From the NCBI GenBank assembly GCA_016235455.1, contig JACRKZ010000018.1, positions 1-64,000 on the forward strand: DNA of 64,000 bases, in the 5' to 3' direction. Positions 8,918-17,068 of this stretch are shown here, piece by piece (the first letter of the stretch is position 1; each line of letters starts with the position of its first letter). The position numbers and the translations under genes were made by a program. The notes beneath the pieces are model-generated. The model did no database searches, was not told where the DNA came from, and saw nothing but the letters and a program-made list of their open reading frames with translations. Origin of the DNA: Armatimonadota bacterium (lineage in GTDB: Bacteria; Armatimonadota; UBA10988).

Positions 8918-9670
8918 ATGGCAGAACCCACGGGCGCGGACCGCTTCTTCGCCGAGGCCATCGCGACGCTGGAGCGTGTGCGCGAGCAGCAGGCCGGCAA
9001 CCTGGCCGCGGCGGCGGCGTTGTTGGTGCAGGCGGTGGCCTCGGGCCGGCAGATCTTCAGCTTCGGCGCGAGCCACTCGTTCATGCTCACCGAGGAGTTG
9101 GTCTACCGCACCGGCGGGCTGATGCTGGTCAACCCGATCTACCCGCATGGCATGAACCTGATGGTGCGGCCAATGACCATGACCAGCCAACTCGAGCGCG
9201 TGCTCGGGCTGGGCGCCGAACTGCTCCGGGGCACGGCCATCGCCGCGGGTGACGTGCTGCTCCTGGCCAGCGTGTCGGGTCGCAATGCCGTCGCCATCGA
9301 CATGGCGCAGGCCGCGCGCGACCAGGGCGTGAAGGTCATCGGCATTACCTCGCTGGCCTATACCAACAGCGTGACCAGCCGCCATCCCTCGGGCCACAAG
9401 GTGCTGGACCTGTGTGATGTGGTGCTGGACAACGGCGCGCCGGCCGGTGATGCCGCGGTGGCCTTCGAGGGCTGCCCGCAGCCCGTGGGCCCGCTGTCGA
9501 GCGTGACCGGCCTCGCGCTGGTCAATGCGCTGGTCTGCTCGGTGGTCGACGAACTGCTGCGCCGCGGCATCGAGCCGCCGATCTTCCAGAGCTCAAATCT
9601 GGACGGTGGCGATGCTTGGAACGCGCGTCTCCTGGCAGAGAATCGCGACCGCATCCACTACATGACATGA
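8918..9670 (+). CDS. SIS-domain protein, UPF0309-like, second paralog
   Basis: A 250-residue SIS protein close to the UPF0309 group. Segments include IFSFGASHSFMLTEELVYR, TGGLMLVNPIYPHGM, VLLLASVSGRNAVAIDMAQA, ITSLAYTNSVTSRHPSG and VLDNGAPAGDAAV. The Ser-rich SVSGRN loop is the expected phosphate-binding site. GAGGAG lies eight bases before ATG 8918. Compared with the paralog at 7046 it has the canonical GASHS motif where the other reads GDIGHGNEG, so the two may recognise different ligands or form a heteromer. It ends the cluster, followed by a clear hairpin terminator. Confidence 0.88.
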   Translation: MAEPTGADRFFAEAIATLERVREQQAGNLAAAAALLVQAVASGRQIFSFGASHSFMLTEELVYRTGGLMLVNPIYPHGMNLMVRPMTMTSQLERVLGLGAELLRGTAIAAGDVLLLASVSGRNAVAIDMAQAARDQGVKVIGITSLAYTNSVTSRHPSGHKVLDLCDVVLDNGAPAGDAAVAFEGCPQPVGPLSSVTGLALVNALVCSVVDELLRRGIEPPIFQSSNLDGGDAWNARLLAENRDRIHYMT

Positions 9671-9684
9671 TGGTCCGCGGAGCT

Positions 9685-9720
9685 CCAGAGCCGGCACCGA
9701 GGCCGGCTCTGGCGTCCTTT
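9685..9720 (+). terminator. Intrinsic terminator after the SIS cluster
   Basis: CCAGAGCCGG at 9685-9694 pairs perfectly with CCGGCTCTGG at 9703-9712 around an eight-base loop, followed by CGTCCTTT. It lies 15 bases after the stop of the second SIS gene. The spacer from 9721 to 9867 holds no other clear feature. Confidence 0.8.
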
Positions 9721-9867
9721 CCACGTAACACTATGGCCTGGCACAGCGTAACCGCGTAGGCAAACGCAAGCGCTTTCAGGTTCAGGTGGGGATTGGGTAT
9801 TCACCTGCGCCGCCCACACAGCCACACCCGCGCCAGGCCGGCGCGTCTCGTGGCCGATGGCCTCAGC

Positions 9868-10053
9868 CTACGCGTTGATCATCCACCAATCGCGTGAGAA
9901 GGGCTGGGGCGATCCGTGCCGTCGCACGTAGCGACGACGGAACTCCTTGCGGACACCGGTGTGGAAACCGAACAGAATGAACACCCAGAACGGGAGCGTC
10001 AGGGGACAGCAGATCGTCGCTAACAAGCCGACGAACGCCAACAACGTCATCAT
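9868..10053 (-). CDS. Small predicted membrane protein, 61 aa
   Basis: A short leftward frame coding for one long hydrophobic segment (LLAFVGLLATICCPLTLPFW, continuing VFILFGF) and a basic, aromatic C-terminus (RKEFRRRYVRRHG ... DWWMINA). AGGAG stands nine bases before the ATG at 10053; an in-frame ATG 18 bases further upstream is less well placed. The hydrophobic-then-positive layout fits a small single- or double-pass inner-membrane protein. It stands alone between the SIS cluster and the FG-GAP gene. No family recognised. The flanking stretch 10072-10259 holds nothing I can support. Confidence 0.45.
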   Translation of the reverse strand: MMTLLAFVGLLATICCPLTLPFWVFILFGFHTGVRKEFRRRYVRRHGSPQPFSRDWWMINA

Positions 10054-10259
10054 TGGGACCGACTCCTGCAAGCCCGAATACGGCTTGGACCGCAGTTAAC
10101 CGATGGTACGACCTGCGCCGCCAACGACCCGGCGCATGACCCTCTTCCCTGCAAAATACCTGCCACCGAGCGCCGATCTGACGCGCCGTTTAACCCACCT
10201 CGGGGTCGCAAAAACGCGGCCCGCTCAGGCAGCGCGTTTCGAGATATGGAGCCGGCGGG

Positions 10260-11381
10260 CTAGCCGCGACGCAGGTGGATGGCGACTCCCTTTTTGTTCG
10301 ACACCACGATGTCGAGCTTCCCGTCACCGTCGAGATCCACGACGGTGAAGTCCTGGCCGACGCCGCTGTCGTTTTCCAGGTCCAGCCGGGACCAGGTCAC
10401 CGTGCCGCCGTCGCGTGCGAGCTTGTAGCAGGACAGGTAGGCGGGCTCCAGGCTGCCGGGATCGGCGCCCATGTGCACCCAGAAGCGCTTGCCGGTGACC
10501 ACCTCGGGCAGGCCGTCGCCGTCGAGGTCGACCACATGGAGCGCGTGGGTCTGGCTGATCTTGTCGTCGATGACGTGCTCGACGAAGCTGCCGTCGGCCT
10601 GTTGCTCGTACCACCAGACGCCGTAACGGTGCGCGGAGCTGGTGATGACGTCGGCCCGGCCGTCGCCGTTGACGTCGCAAGCCACCATCTGCGCGCAGTC
10701 CTGGCCGAGCCGCGCCCGGTGGAAGTCCCACGCTCCCTTGGTGCGGTCGGCCGGCGCTTCCCACCAGCCTTCTTTGACCATCACGTCGAGTCGCTTGTCG
10801 CCGTTGAGATCGCCCACGCCAAGGCCGTGGCTGTACATGTTGGTACCCAGCGAGCCCGGCCCGCCGACCACGTAGCTGTCCCACGGCTGGTCGAGGTCCG
10901 CCGCCGGCCGGTACCAGCGCATTTCATGCGGCTTCTCGTCGGCGAAGACCATGGCCGGCACGCCGTCGCCAAGCAGGTCGCCGAACCACGGCGTCTCGTT
11001 GCAGACGTGCTCGGCAATGCGGCGCTCTTTCCAGTTGCCCTCGGCGCCCTTGGGATTCTCATACCAGGTGGCCGCGGCGTTGGGCGTGTCGACAATGATC
11101 TCGTCGGTCCAGCCGTCCTTGTTGATGTCCGCGGCGAACACGTAGAAGACCTTGCTGTAGCCGCCCTTCCAGTCGTAGTTGCCCAGCGGCCGGATGGGAT
11201 GTTGCTTCCAGGTGGGCGCCTCGTACCACAGGTCGCCGGCCAGCACATCGAGCTTGCCATCGTGGTTGACGTCGGCGGTGGCCACGCCCTCACCTCGGAA
11301 GGTGGGGTCGATGACGGTCTTCTGGAAAGTCAGCGCGCCAAAGCTCGGCGCGACGGCAAGTAGCAGGCAGATCCAACGCAT
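10260..11381 (-). CDS. Secreted FG-GAP/VCBS repeat protein
   Basis: A 373-residue exported protein predicted to fold as a beta-propeller. The signal peptide is MRWICLLLAVAPSFGA. At least five repeats carry calcium-binding FG-GAP motifs of the form DxNxDGxxD: VNHDGKLDVL, INKDGWTDEI, LNGDKRLDVM, VNGDGRADVI, LDGDGLPEVV and LDGDGKLDIV. Aromatic WYE/WWE segments alternate with them. Such proteins act outside the cytoplasmic membrane in adhesion, polysaccharide binding or as uncharacterised scaffold proteins. ATG 11381 is chosen because GGGAG precedes it and it begins the signal peptide; the frame is open further upstream. It follows the serpin and GNAT genes in the same direction. Confidence 0.85.
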   Translation of the reverse strand: MRWICLLLAVAPSFGALTFQKTVIDPTFRGEGVATADVNHDGKLDVLAGDLWYEAPTWKQHPIRPLGNYDWKGGYSKVFYVFAADINKDGWTDEIIVDTPNAAATWYENPKGAEGNWKERRIAEHVCNETPWFGDLLGDGVPAMVFADEKPHEMRWYRPAADLDQPWDSYVVGGPGSLGTNMYSHGLGVGDLNGDKRLDVMVKEGWWEAPADRTKGAWDFHRARLGQDCAQMVACDVNGDGRADVITSSAHRYGVWWYEQQADGSFVEHVIDDKISQTHALHVVDLDGDGLPEVVTGKRFWVHMGADPGSLEPAYLSCYKLARDGGTVTWSRLDLENDSGVGQDFTVVDLDGDGKLDIVVSNKKGVAIHLRRG

Positions 11382-11415
11382 GGTTCGCTCCCAAGACGGC
11401 CGCGGCCGTCCGGCC

Positions 11416-11917
11416 CTATTGGCCGTCCACCGGACCTTGACCTTCACGCGCGCCGAACGTCCGCTGCAAGAGGGCCAGATCCAGCCAGCGGCCAAACTTG
11501 AACAGCACCTCGGGCAGGTGGCCCACCTGCTCGAACCCCAGCGCGCGATGCAACCGCAGACTGGCTTCGTTCTCGGCGGTGATCAGCGCCACCACGGCGT
11601 GCAACCCCATGGTCTGGGCCCGCGCCAGCAGCGGCGAGAGCAAAGCGCGGCCGATGCCGCGACCGCGGAACTCGGGGCTGATGTAGATTGAGTCCTCGGC
11701 GGTGAAGCGATAGGCCACGCGCGGATGGTAGCGTGACAGCGACGACCAGCCGACGAGCTGTTCGTCCATCTCGGCCACGAAGACGGGCATGGACTCACGC
11801 AAATGCACCTGCCACCAGGCCATTCGCTGCGCCAGCGGCTGCGGCTCCTCGTCGGCGGTAGCGGTGGTGGTCAGCACAGGCAGGGATATCGTCTTGTTCG
11901 GCGGGCCGCACAATCAT
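11416..11917 (-). pseudogene. GNAT acetyltransferase (phosphinothricin-acetyltransferase-like), frameshifted near the start
   Basis: The main frame codes for an acetyl-CoA-dependent N-acetyltransferase: VLTTTATADEEPQPLAQRMA, the acetyl-CoA loop PEFRGRGIGRALL, and ITAENEASLRLHRALGFEQV followed by KFGRWLDLALLQ. The expected N-terminal strand, MIVRPAEQDDIPA, is present but in another frame, starting at ATG 11917. It joins the main frame through one extra base at about 11879. Relatives have roughly eight more residues between these two segments, so a 23-base deletion is the simplest explanation. A TTG at 11913 could start the main frame but would replace the first strand with unrelated residues. 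Probably inactive, unless the base sequence is wrong there. Confidence 0.6.
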
Positions 11918-11966
11918 CGCGCCAGGGCTCCAGGCAGCGACAGGGGACCACAAAGGCGGTTGAGCG

Positions 11967-13253
11967 TCAATGGCCCCGCATGCCCGGCTCGAGGCCCTCC
12001 ATCGGGCGCGGCGCCAAGGGCACGTCACCGCTTAGCGCCGCGGGCACGTCGCTCTTGGGCGTGACGACGCGGCCGGCGAACAGCAGAGCGCCCGTCTCCA
12101 AGTCGTAGATGACGAACACGAAGGGCCGGTCCACGCGGACCACCAGGGGCGGGTCGAGGGGCAAGCCGCAGCCCGGATAGCCCATGATGGCCGTAGCCGC
12201 GGCTGCCTCTGTGCCGCGCTCATCGACCCTGACCATGGCCTGGTGGTAGGCGTCCCTGCTATAGACCGTGCCGAGCGGATCGGTCCCGATGCCGGACAGG
12301 TCCGCCTTCAGCGCGTCGAATGCGTCTCGCACCCCGAGCGACCGCAGCGAGTCGGTGAGGTAAAGCGCGGTGTCAAGCGTGAAGCGGGGCACCGCCAGGT
12401 CAATGTCGCGTACCTCCGCTTTGGCCACGATGTCGGTCCATGTGCGCTGGGTCATGCGCTGCGCGAAGGGCACGAACGTGCCCTCGTCGGGGACAATGAA
12501 CGCTGCGGCGAGACTGCGGCTCAGATACTGCAGCCAGACCGCCTGCCAGCCTGTGCCGTGCGCGTACGAGGTGCGGACAACCTGGTGCATGAACGACAGC
12601 CTGAGCTTCCGACCGTCGAGGGTCTGGAAGTCATCTGGCCGTGAGTCCGACGCCAGGAACGGCTGTGCCCACAGCCCGTTGAAGTAGACCGCGTTGGTGA
12701 CCACCAGCGAGGTCTCGGAGCTAATGGCGTCACGCGCCAGCACTTCGGGTAGCCGCCCCTCCGTGTGGTCGCTGATCCAAGTGTTGATCGTCGCGCGCGC
12801 CGCTTCGCTGTTGGCATAGTCCAGCGTCCGCACCTCGGCGCTCGCCACAGCCTCGGTTGCCGCGCGGATGAAGGCCGCCCTGATCGCAATACGACGCGAC
12901 GGGAACAGCGCGTTGGCGATGCGTACCTGGCACGGCACGAAGGTGTCTTGCGCCACCAGGCGCGCCCGCAGCTCCGCGTTGCGCGACAGCCAGGCATCGT
13001 CCGTTGCATCGACGCCGAGCGCCTTCGCCAACTGCGCCCGCGTCTCGCCCTTGGCGCCGACGTACAGCATGGTCAGCGCCTGGTAGACGCTGTAGGGAGA
13101 CGCAAACGTGTCGCGATCGGCCGGCTGCGCACGGAGCAGATCGAAGGCGAACTGGTTCTGGGACGAGACCAGCTTGACGGTCGCCGCGCTCGGTTCCTGC
13201 GCGCCGGCGCCAACGCACCACGCCACGGCGAACAAAGCCCAGAATGGCCCCAT
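11967..13253 (-). CDS. Secreted serpin D (last of four)
   Basis: Serine protease inhibitor of the serpin fold, 428 residues, with a signal peptide ending GAGAQ. Family markers: FAFDLLRAQPADRDTFASPY, ALTMLYVGAKGETRAQLAKA, TNAVYFNGLWAQPF, FMHQV, and the hinge VDERGTEAAAATA, whose small residues are typical of inhibitory serpins. Counting from the hinge glycine as P15 places P1-P1' near Gly-Cys in GYPGCGLP. The loop is about five residues longer than in antitrypsin before the strand RVDRPFVFVI. There is an unusual 30-residue tail after the normal end. It begins 15 bases after serpin C, so it is co-transcribed. Target protease unknown. Confidence 0.92.
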   Translation of the reverse strand: MGPFWALFAVAWCVGAGAQEPSAATVKLVSSQNQFAFDLLRAQPADRDTFASPYSVYQALTMLYVGAKGETRAQLAKALGVDATDDAWLSRNAELRARLVAQDTFVPCQVRIANALFPSRRIAIRAAFIRAATEAVASAEVRTLDYANSEAARATINTWISDHTEGRLPEVLARDAISSETSLVVTNAVYFNGLWAQPFLASDSRPDDFQTLDGRKLRLSFMHQVVRTSYAHGTGWQAVWLQYLSRSLAAAFIVPDEGTFVPFAQRMTQRTWTDIVAKAEVRDIDLAVPRFTLDTALYLTDSLRSLGVRDAFDALKADLSGIGTDPLGTVYSRDAYHQAMVRVDERGTEAAAATAIMGYPGCGLPLDPPLVVRVDRPFVFVIYDLETGALLFAGRVVTPKSDVPAALSGDVPLAPRPMEGLEPGMRGH

Positions 13254-13268
13254 GACAGCCCCCTTCCG

Positions 13269-14456
13269 CTACTTGATCACCTCGCCGCCCGGATTGCCGA
13301 TGCGACCTAGGAACAGGATCGCGCCCGTGGCCCGGTCCTCGATCACGAACAGGAACGGGCGGTTCAGCCGAATCGGGTTGGGCAGCGCGCTATCGGCCCG
13401 CATGCCCGAGGCTGCGGCGGCTTCCGTACCCAGTTCATCGACCCTCACGAAGGCCCGGTGCCAGGCGCCATTGATGGTCGTGAAGCCGCCGGCCCGCCCC
13501 GTCGCCACCGGTGCGGGAGCCGCCTCGGCGATGCCGAGCGAGCGGAGATGCGTCAGCAGATCCAGGCTCAGCGCCGCCGAGAACTTGGGCATGGCGAGTT
13601 CCCTCTCGACGGGCGATGCCATGGCCGCTCGGGCCGCGGCCCACCAGGCCGCTGACAGCCGGGACTCCACGGCCGGCAGCTTGCCTTCGTCGGGCAGCAC
13701 CATCAGCGCGCGCAACTGGCCGCCGCGATAGTCCTTGGCCAGCAACAGGCAGTCCGCCGCATGACCCATGGCGATCGGCGCCACCTGGTTCATGAACGGC
13801 ACCAAGGCCCGTGTCCCGTCGAGCCGATGGAACACGGCGGGCTCGGTTTGGCTCGGGTCAAACGGCTTGGCCCACGGCATGCGGAACCACGTAGCGTTGG
13901 CCACGACCACCAAGGTACTCGGGTTGACACCGCCGCGAGGGATCAGGTCCGTGATCCGTTGGTGCGTGTGCTCCGCGACGAACTGGTTCACCGCGGTACG
14001 GGCCTCTTCTGGCCGGCCAAAGTCAAGCGACCGGACCTCCGTCTGCGTGACGGCGGCGCGCGCCTGCGCCGCGTAGCCGGGCCGCGGTTCGCCCGGCGGC
14101 GCGAGAAAGATGCCGTTGGCCAGAGCGAGCGCGCCGCCGTCTCGGTTGCCCGTGCGCAACAGCTCCGCCGCCTGGGAGGCATTGGCGCGAAGCCACCCGT
14201 CATCGGCGGCATCGACGCCCAGCGCCTTCGCCAACTGCGCGCGCAGGCCATCGTCCGCACCGACGTACAGCATGGTCAGCGCCTGGCAGATGCTGTAGGG
14301 CGAACAGAATGTGCCCCTGTCGGCGGGTTGCGCGCGCAGCAGATCGAAGGCGAACTGGTTCTGGCCAGCAACCAGTCTGACCGTCGCCGCGCTTGGTTCC
14401 TGCGCGCCTGCGCCAACGCACCACGCCACGGCCAACAGTGCCCAGAACGGCCTCAT
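13269..14456 (-). CDS. Secreted serpin C
   Basis: 395-residue serpin with a signal peptide nearly identical to serpin D (WALLAVAWCVGAGAQEPSAA). Serpin features: FAFDLLRAQPADRGTF, ALTMLYVGADDGLRAQLAKA, VVVANATWFRMPWAKPF, FMNQVAP and the hinge VDELGTEAAAASG. The predicted scissile bond is near Ala-Leu in RADSALPNP, giving a loop of nearly standard length with different chemistry from its neighbours. The C-terminus ends LGRIGNPGGEVIK, the same as serpin B, while the N-terminal part matches serpin D, so the gene looks mosaic. It starts 12 bases after serpin B in the same direction. Probably inhibitory and extracytoplasmic. Confidence 0.92.
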   Translation of the reverse strand: MRPFWALLAVAWCVGAGAQEPSAATVRLVAGQNQFAFDLLRAQPADRGTFCSPYSICQALTMLYVGADDGLRAQLAKALGVDAADDGWLRANASQAAELLRTGNRDGGALALANGIFLAPPGEPRPGYAAQARAAVTQTEVRSLDFGRPEEARTAVNQFVAEHTHQRITDLIPRGGVNPSTLVVVANATWFRMPWAKPFDPSQTEPAVFHRLDGTRALVPFMNQVAPIAMGHAADCLLLAKDYRGGQLRALMVLPDEGKLPAVESRLSAAWWAAARAAMASPVERELAMPKFSAALSLDLLTHLRSLGIAEAAPAPVATGRAGGFTTINGAWHRAFVRVDELGTEAAAASGMRADSALPNPIRLNRPFLFVIEDRATGAILFLGRIGNPGGEVIK

Positions 14457-14468
14457 GGCGCCCCTCCC

Positions 14469-15707
14469 CTACTTGATCACCTCGCCGCCCGGATTGCCGA
14501 TGCGACCCAGGAACAGGATCGTTCCCGTCGCTGTGTCTTCGATGAGGAAGAGGAACGGGCGGTCGATGGTCAGCGATGCCTGCCTCGACGGCGCCCTCTC
14601 TCCGCCCTTGAGGGCGCCGACGATGGTAACTGCTGCCGCCTCCGTACCCTCTTCGTCCAACCGCACAAACGCCTCATGCGACGCGACGCCGAGGTAGAGT
14701 TCGTGCGGCTCGCCGCCAATGCCGGACAGGTCGGCCGTCTCGGGGTCGAACGCGTCCGTCACACCCAGCGACTTCAGCGTGTCGACCAGGTCAGTGCCCA
14801 CGCGCGCGCCAAACTTGGGCAGGGCCAGAGTCACCTCGTAGCTGCTCAGGCGCTCGCGGATGTCGGCCCAGGTCTGGCTCGTCAGGCTCCCAGCGAAGGC
14901 CGCGAAGCCGCCCGCGTCCGGGACCACGAACACACCCCGCAGATGGCTGCCGCGATAGTACTTGGCTACGGCCTGCCAACCGGCGCCCCGAGCGTAGGCC
15001 ATGTCTTCGGTCTGGTGCATGACCGGTAGCCGCACGCGCGAGCCGTCCAGCCGCGCGAACGCGCCGGGCTGCGTGCGCCTGGGCACGAACTCCTCGGCCC
15101 AGCGGTCCTTGAAGTACACCGCGTTAGCCAGCACCAGCGCTACCGGGTCCCGCAACGCGTCGGGCGTCAGCACCCGAGGGATGCGCTGCTCGGTGTGGTC
15201 GGCGGCCCAGCGGTTGATGGTGTCGACGGCCTGCCCCACGTTACCGAAGTCCAGAGGACGCACCTCGGCCCCGGCCACGGCCTGCGTCGCCGCGGTCATG
15301 AACTCTGGTCGCACCGGGTACTTGCGCTCGGGGAACAGCGCGTTGGCCACCAGCAGCTTGCCCGAGCTCGTGTTGGCCTCAGCGCGGAGCCGCGCGCAGA
15401 GCGCCGCGTTCTGGCCCAGCCACGCGTCCTCGGCCGGGTCGATGCCCAGCGCCTTCGCCAACTGCGCCCGTGTCTCGCCCTTGGCGCCGACATACAGCAT
15501 CGTGAGCGCCTGATGAATGCTATACGGCGAGAGGAAGGTCCCGCGCTCGGCCGGCTGCGCGCGCAGCAGATCGAAGGCGAAGCGGTTCTGGGCCGCCACG
15601 AGAGCCTGGGCTGGTCGCAACGGCTCATCTTCGTCAAGACCGACTGGCTGGCTCATGGCCGCAATGGGACACAGGCCCAGACACAACGCCACCCACACTC
15701 GCCGCAT
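14469..15707 (-). CDS. Secreted serpin B
   Basis: 412-residue serpin with a signal peptide (VWVALCLGLCPIAAMSQ). Core motifs are FAFDLLRAQPAERGTFLSPY, QALTMLYVGAKGETRAQLAK, LANAVYFKDRWAEEF, VMHQTEDMAYA and the hinge LDEEGTEAAAVTIV. Val at P9 and Ile at P7 are bulkier than usual, which may slow loop insertion. The loop then runs GALKGGERAPSRQ, with several basic residues, and is longer than usual. P1 falls near Gly-Gly by simple counting, but the Lys or Arg residues could be used instead. AGGAGG stands before ATG 15707. The C-terminal 50 bases are almost identical in DNA to serpin C. Confidence 0.92.
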   Translation of the reverse strand: MRRVWVALCLGLCPIAAMSQPVGLDEDEPLRPAQALVAAQNRFAFDLLRAQPAERGTFLSPYSIHQALTMLYVGAKGETRAQLAKALGIDPAEDAWLGQNAALCARLRAEANTSSGKLLVANALFPERKYPVRPEFMTAATQAVAGAEVRPLDFGNVGQAVDTINRWAADHTEQRIPRVLTPDALRDPVALVLANAVYFKDRWAEEFVPRRTQPGAFARLDGSRVRLPVMHQTEDMAYARGAGWQAVAKYYRGSHLRGVFVVPDAGGFAAFAGSLTSQTWADIRERLSSYEVTLALPKFGARVGTDLVDTLKSLGVTDAFDPETADLSGIGGEPHELYLGVASHEAFVRLDEEGTEAAAVTIVGALKGGERAPSRQASLTIDRPFLFLIEDTATGTILFLGRIGNPGGEVIK

Positions 15708-15734
15708 GGCGACCCTCCTGGCTGCAACACCAGG

Positions 15735-16943
15735 TTAGGCGGCGGGGTTGACAATCCTTCCCATGAACAACAAGGCGCCGCTGGCATTATCGCGCACCAG
15801 GAAGAGGAACGGCCGGTTGACGTTCATCACCACCGGCTGGGCCGGCATGGAGCGCAGACCGACGATCACCGCCGTCGCCGCGGCCGCCTCGGTGCCCTCT
15901 TCGTTGACCTTGACGAACGCCTTGTGCAGCGCGTCGGTGACGTACAGGTCGCGCTGACCGTCCAGCCCCGACAGGTCCGCCTTGACCTGGTCGAAGGCGT
16001 CGGTCATGCCCAGCGAGATGAGATTCTGCTTCAGGGGCAGGCTGGGCCGAACGGTGAACCTGGGCCAGGTCAGCCGCACCTGTCGTGAGCCGGCCGTGGT
16101 CATCAAGGTCGTCAGGTCGGCGGGGTCGAGCTCCTGGCCGACCACAGCGGTGGTCACTTCGGGCGGCAGCAGCACCAGCGCCGACACCTGCCCGCCCACA
16201 TACGGCAGCGCCACCGCCTGCCAACCCTTGCTCTCGGCATAGGGCAGCCGCTCGGACTGGGTCATCATCGGCACGCTCGCCGTGCTCCCGTCGAGCAGGT
16301 GGAAGTCACCGTCCGACGTGTTGCGCGCATTGAACGGCACCGCCCACGACGCCTTGAAGTAGACGGCGTTGGCCAGCACCAGCCGCGTCAGGGCGGTCAG
16401 CACGTTGGGCGGGATCAGGTCGGGAATGGCTTTGGCGGTCTGGTCGGAGACCCAGCCGTTGATGGCCGCCCGCGCGCCCTCGGTGTCGCCCGCGAAGTCG
16501 AGTTCCCGCGCATCGGCCCCGGTGTAGGCGGCCTTGACGCTGCCCAGGTACTCGGGCAGGAAGCGGAAGCCCTTCTGGCCGAACACCGCGTTGGCCGAGG
16601 TCAGCGCGAACGGCGTGCCTTTGTCGGCAGGCTTGGGCACGAGTGCCTGGGCCAAAGCCTGGTTGGCCGCGTGCCAGCGCTCGTCGGGCAGGTCCAGGTG
16701 CAGTACGCGACCCATCTGCGTCTTGGTCTCACCCCGCGCCCCGAGGTACAGCATGCCCAGCGCCTGGTTGATGCTGTATGGCGAGTAGAACACGTTCTTG
16801 TCCGCCGGCTGCTGGCGGTAGAGGTCCCAGCCCAACGCGTTCACCGCCGTCGCGGCGGGCTTGGGGTCGGGCGCCTGGTCCTGCGCCGCGATGGGCGCCG
16901 TCGCCAAGGCCGCCAGCAACAGTCCGCCGATTCCTCGCACCAT
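15735..16943 (-). CDS. Secreted serpin A (first of four)
   Basis: 402-residue serpin, first in the array. Signal peptide: MVRGIGGLLLAALATAPIAA. Markers: GWDLYRQQPADKNVFYSPYS, ALGMLYLGARGETKTQMG, LANAVYFKASWAVPFNARNT, MMTQSERLPYAESKGWQ and the hinge VNEEGTEAAAATAVIV, a textbook inhibitory hinge. Counting from the hinge gives P1-P1' as Arg-Ser in VGLRSMPAQ, the type that inhibits trypsin-like proteases. ATG 16943 is chosen for AAGGAG upstream and the signal peptide. The divergent adenosyltransferase gene begins 126 bases away, so the operon promoter must lie in that gap; I found no strong consensus there. Confidence 0.94.
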   Translation of the reverse strand: MVRGIGGLLLAALATAPIAAQDQAPDPKPAATAVNALGWDLYRQQPADKNVFYSPYSINQALGMLYLGARGETKTQMGRVLHLDLPDERWHAANQALAQALVPKPADKGTPFALTSANAVFGQKGFRFLPEYLGSVKAAYTGADARELDFAGDTEGARAAINGWVSDQTAKAIPDLIPPNVLTALTRLVLANAVYFKASWAVPFNARNTSDGDFHLLDGSTASVPMMTQSERLPYAESKGWQAVALPYVGGQVSALVLLPPEVTTAVVGQELDPADLTTLMTTAGSRQVRLTWPRFTVRPSLPLKQNLISLGMTDAFDQVKADLSGLDGQRDLYVTDALHKAFVKVNEEGTEAAAATAVIVGLRSMPAQPVVMNVNRPFLFLVRDNASGALLFMGRIVNPAA

Positions 16944-17068
16944 GGTCGTCACTCCTTGCACACTGCACCTACTTGGCCGCTGGCTGTGTTGTTGACGGCC
17001 GTGTACTGGTATCCTGTTACTGTCTTGCAACGGCCCGCTCGGCGAGCCGATGGCGCTGGGAGGCGACG

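Noticed and set aside
9764..9779. LacI-type operator-like palindrome around AAGCGCTT
   Set aside because: Good match to the family consensus, but it lies between two gene ends with no promoter to control; probably chance.
16944..17068. TTGACG near 17020 as the serpin or adenosyltransferase promoter
   Set aside because: No acceptable -10 at 16-18 bases; too weak to report.
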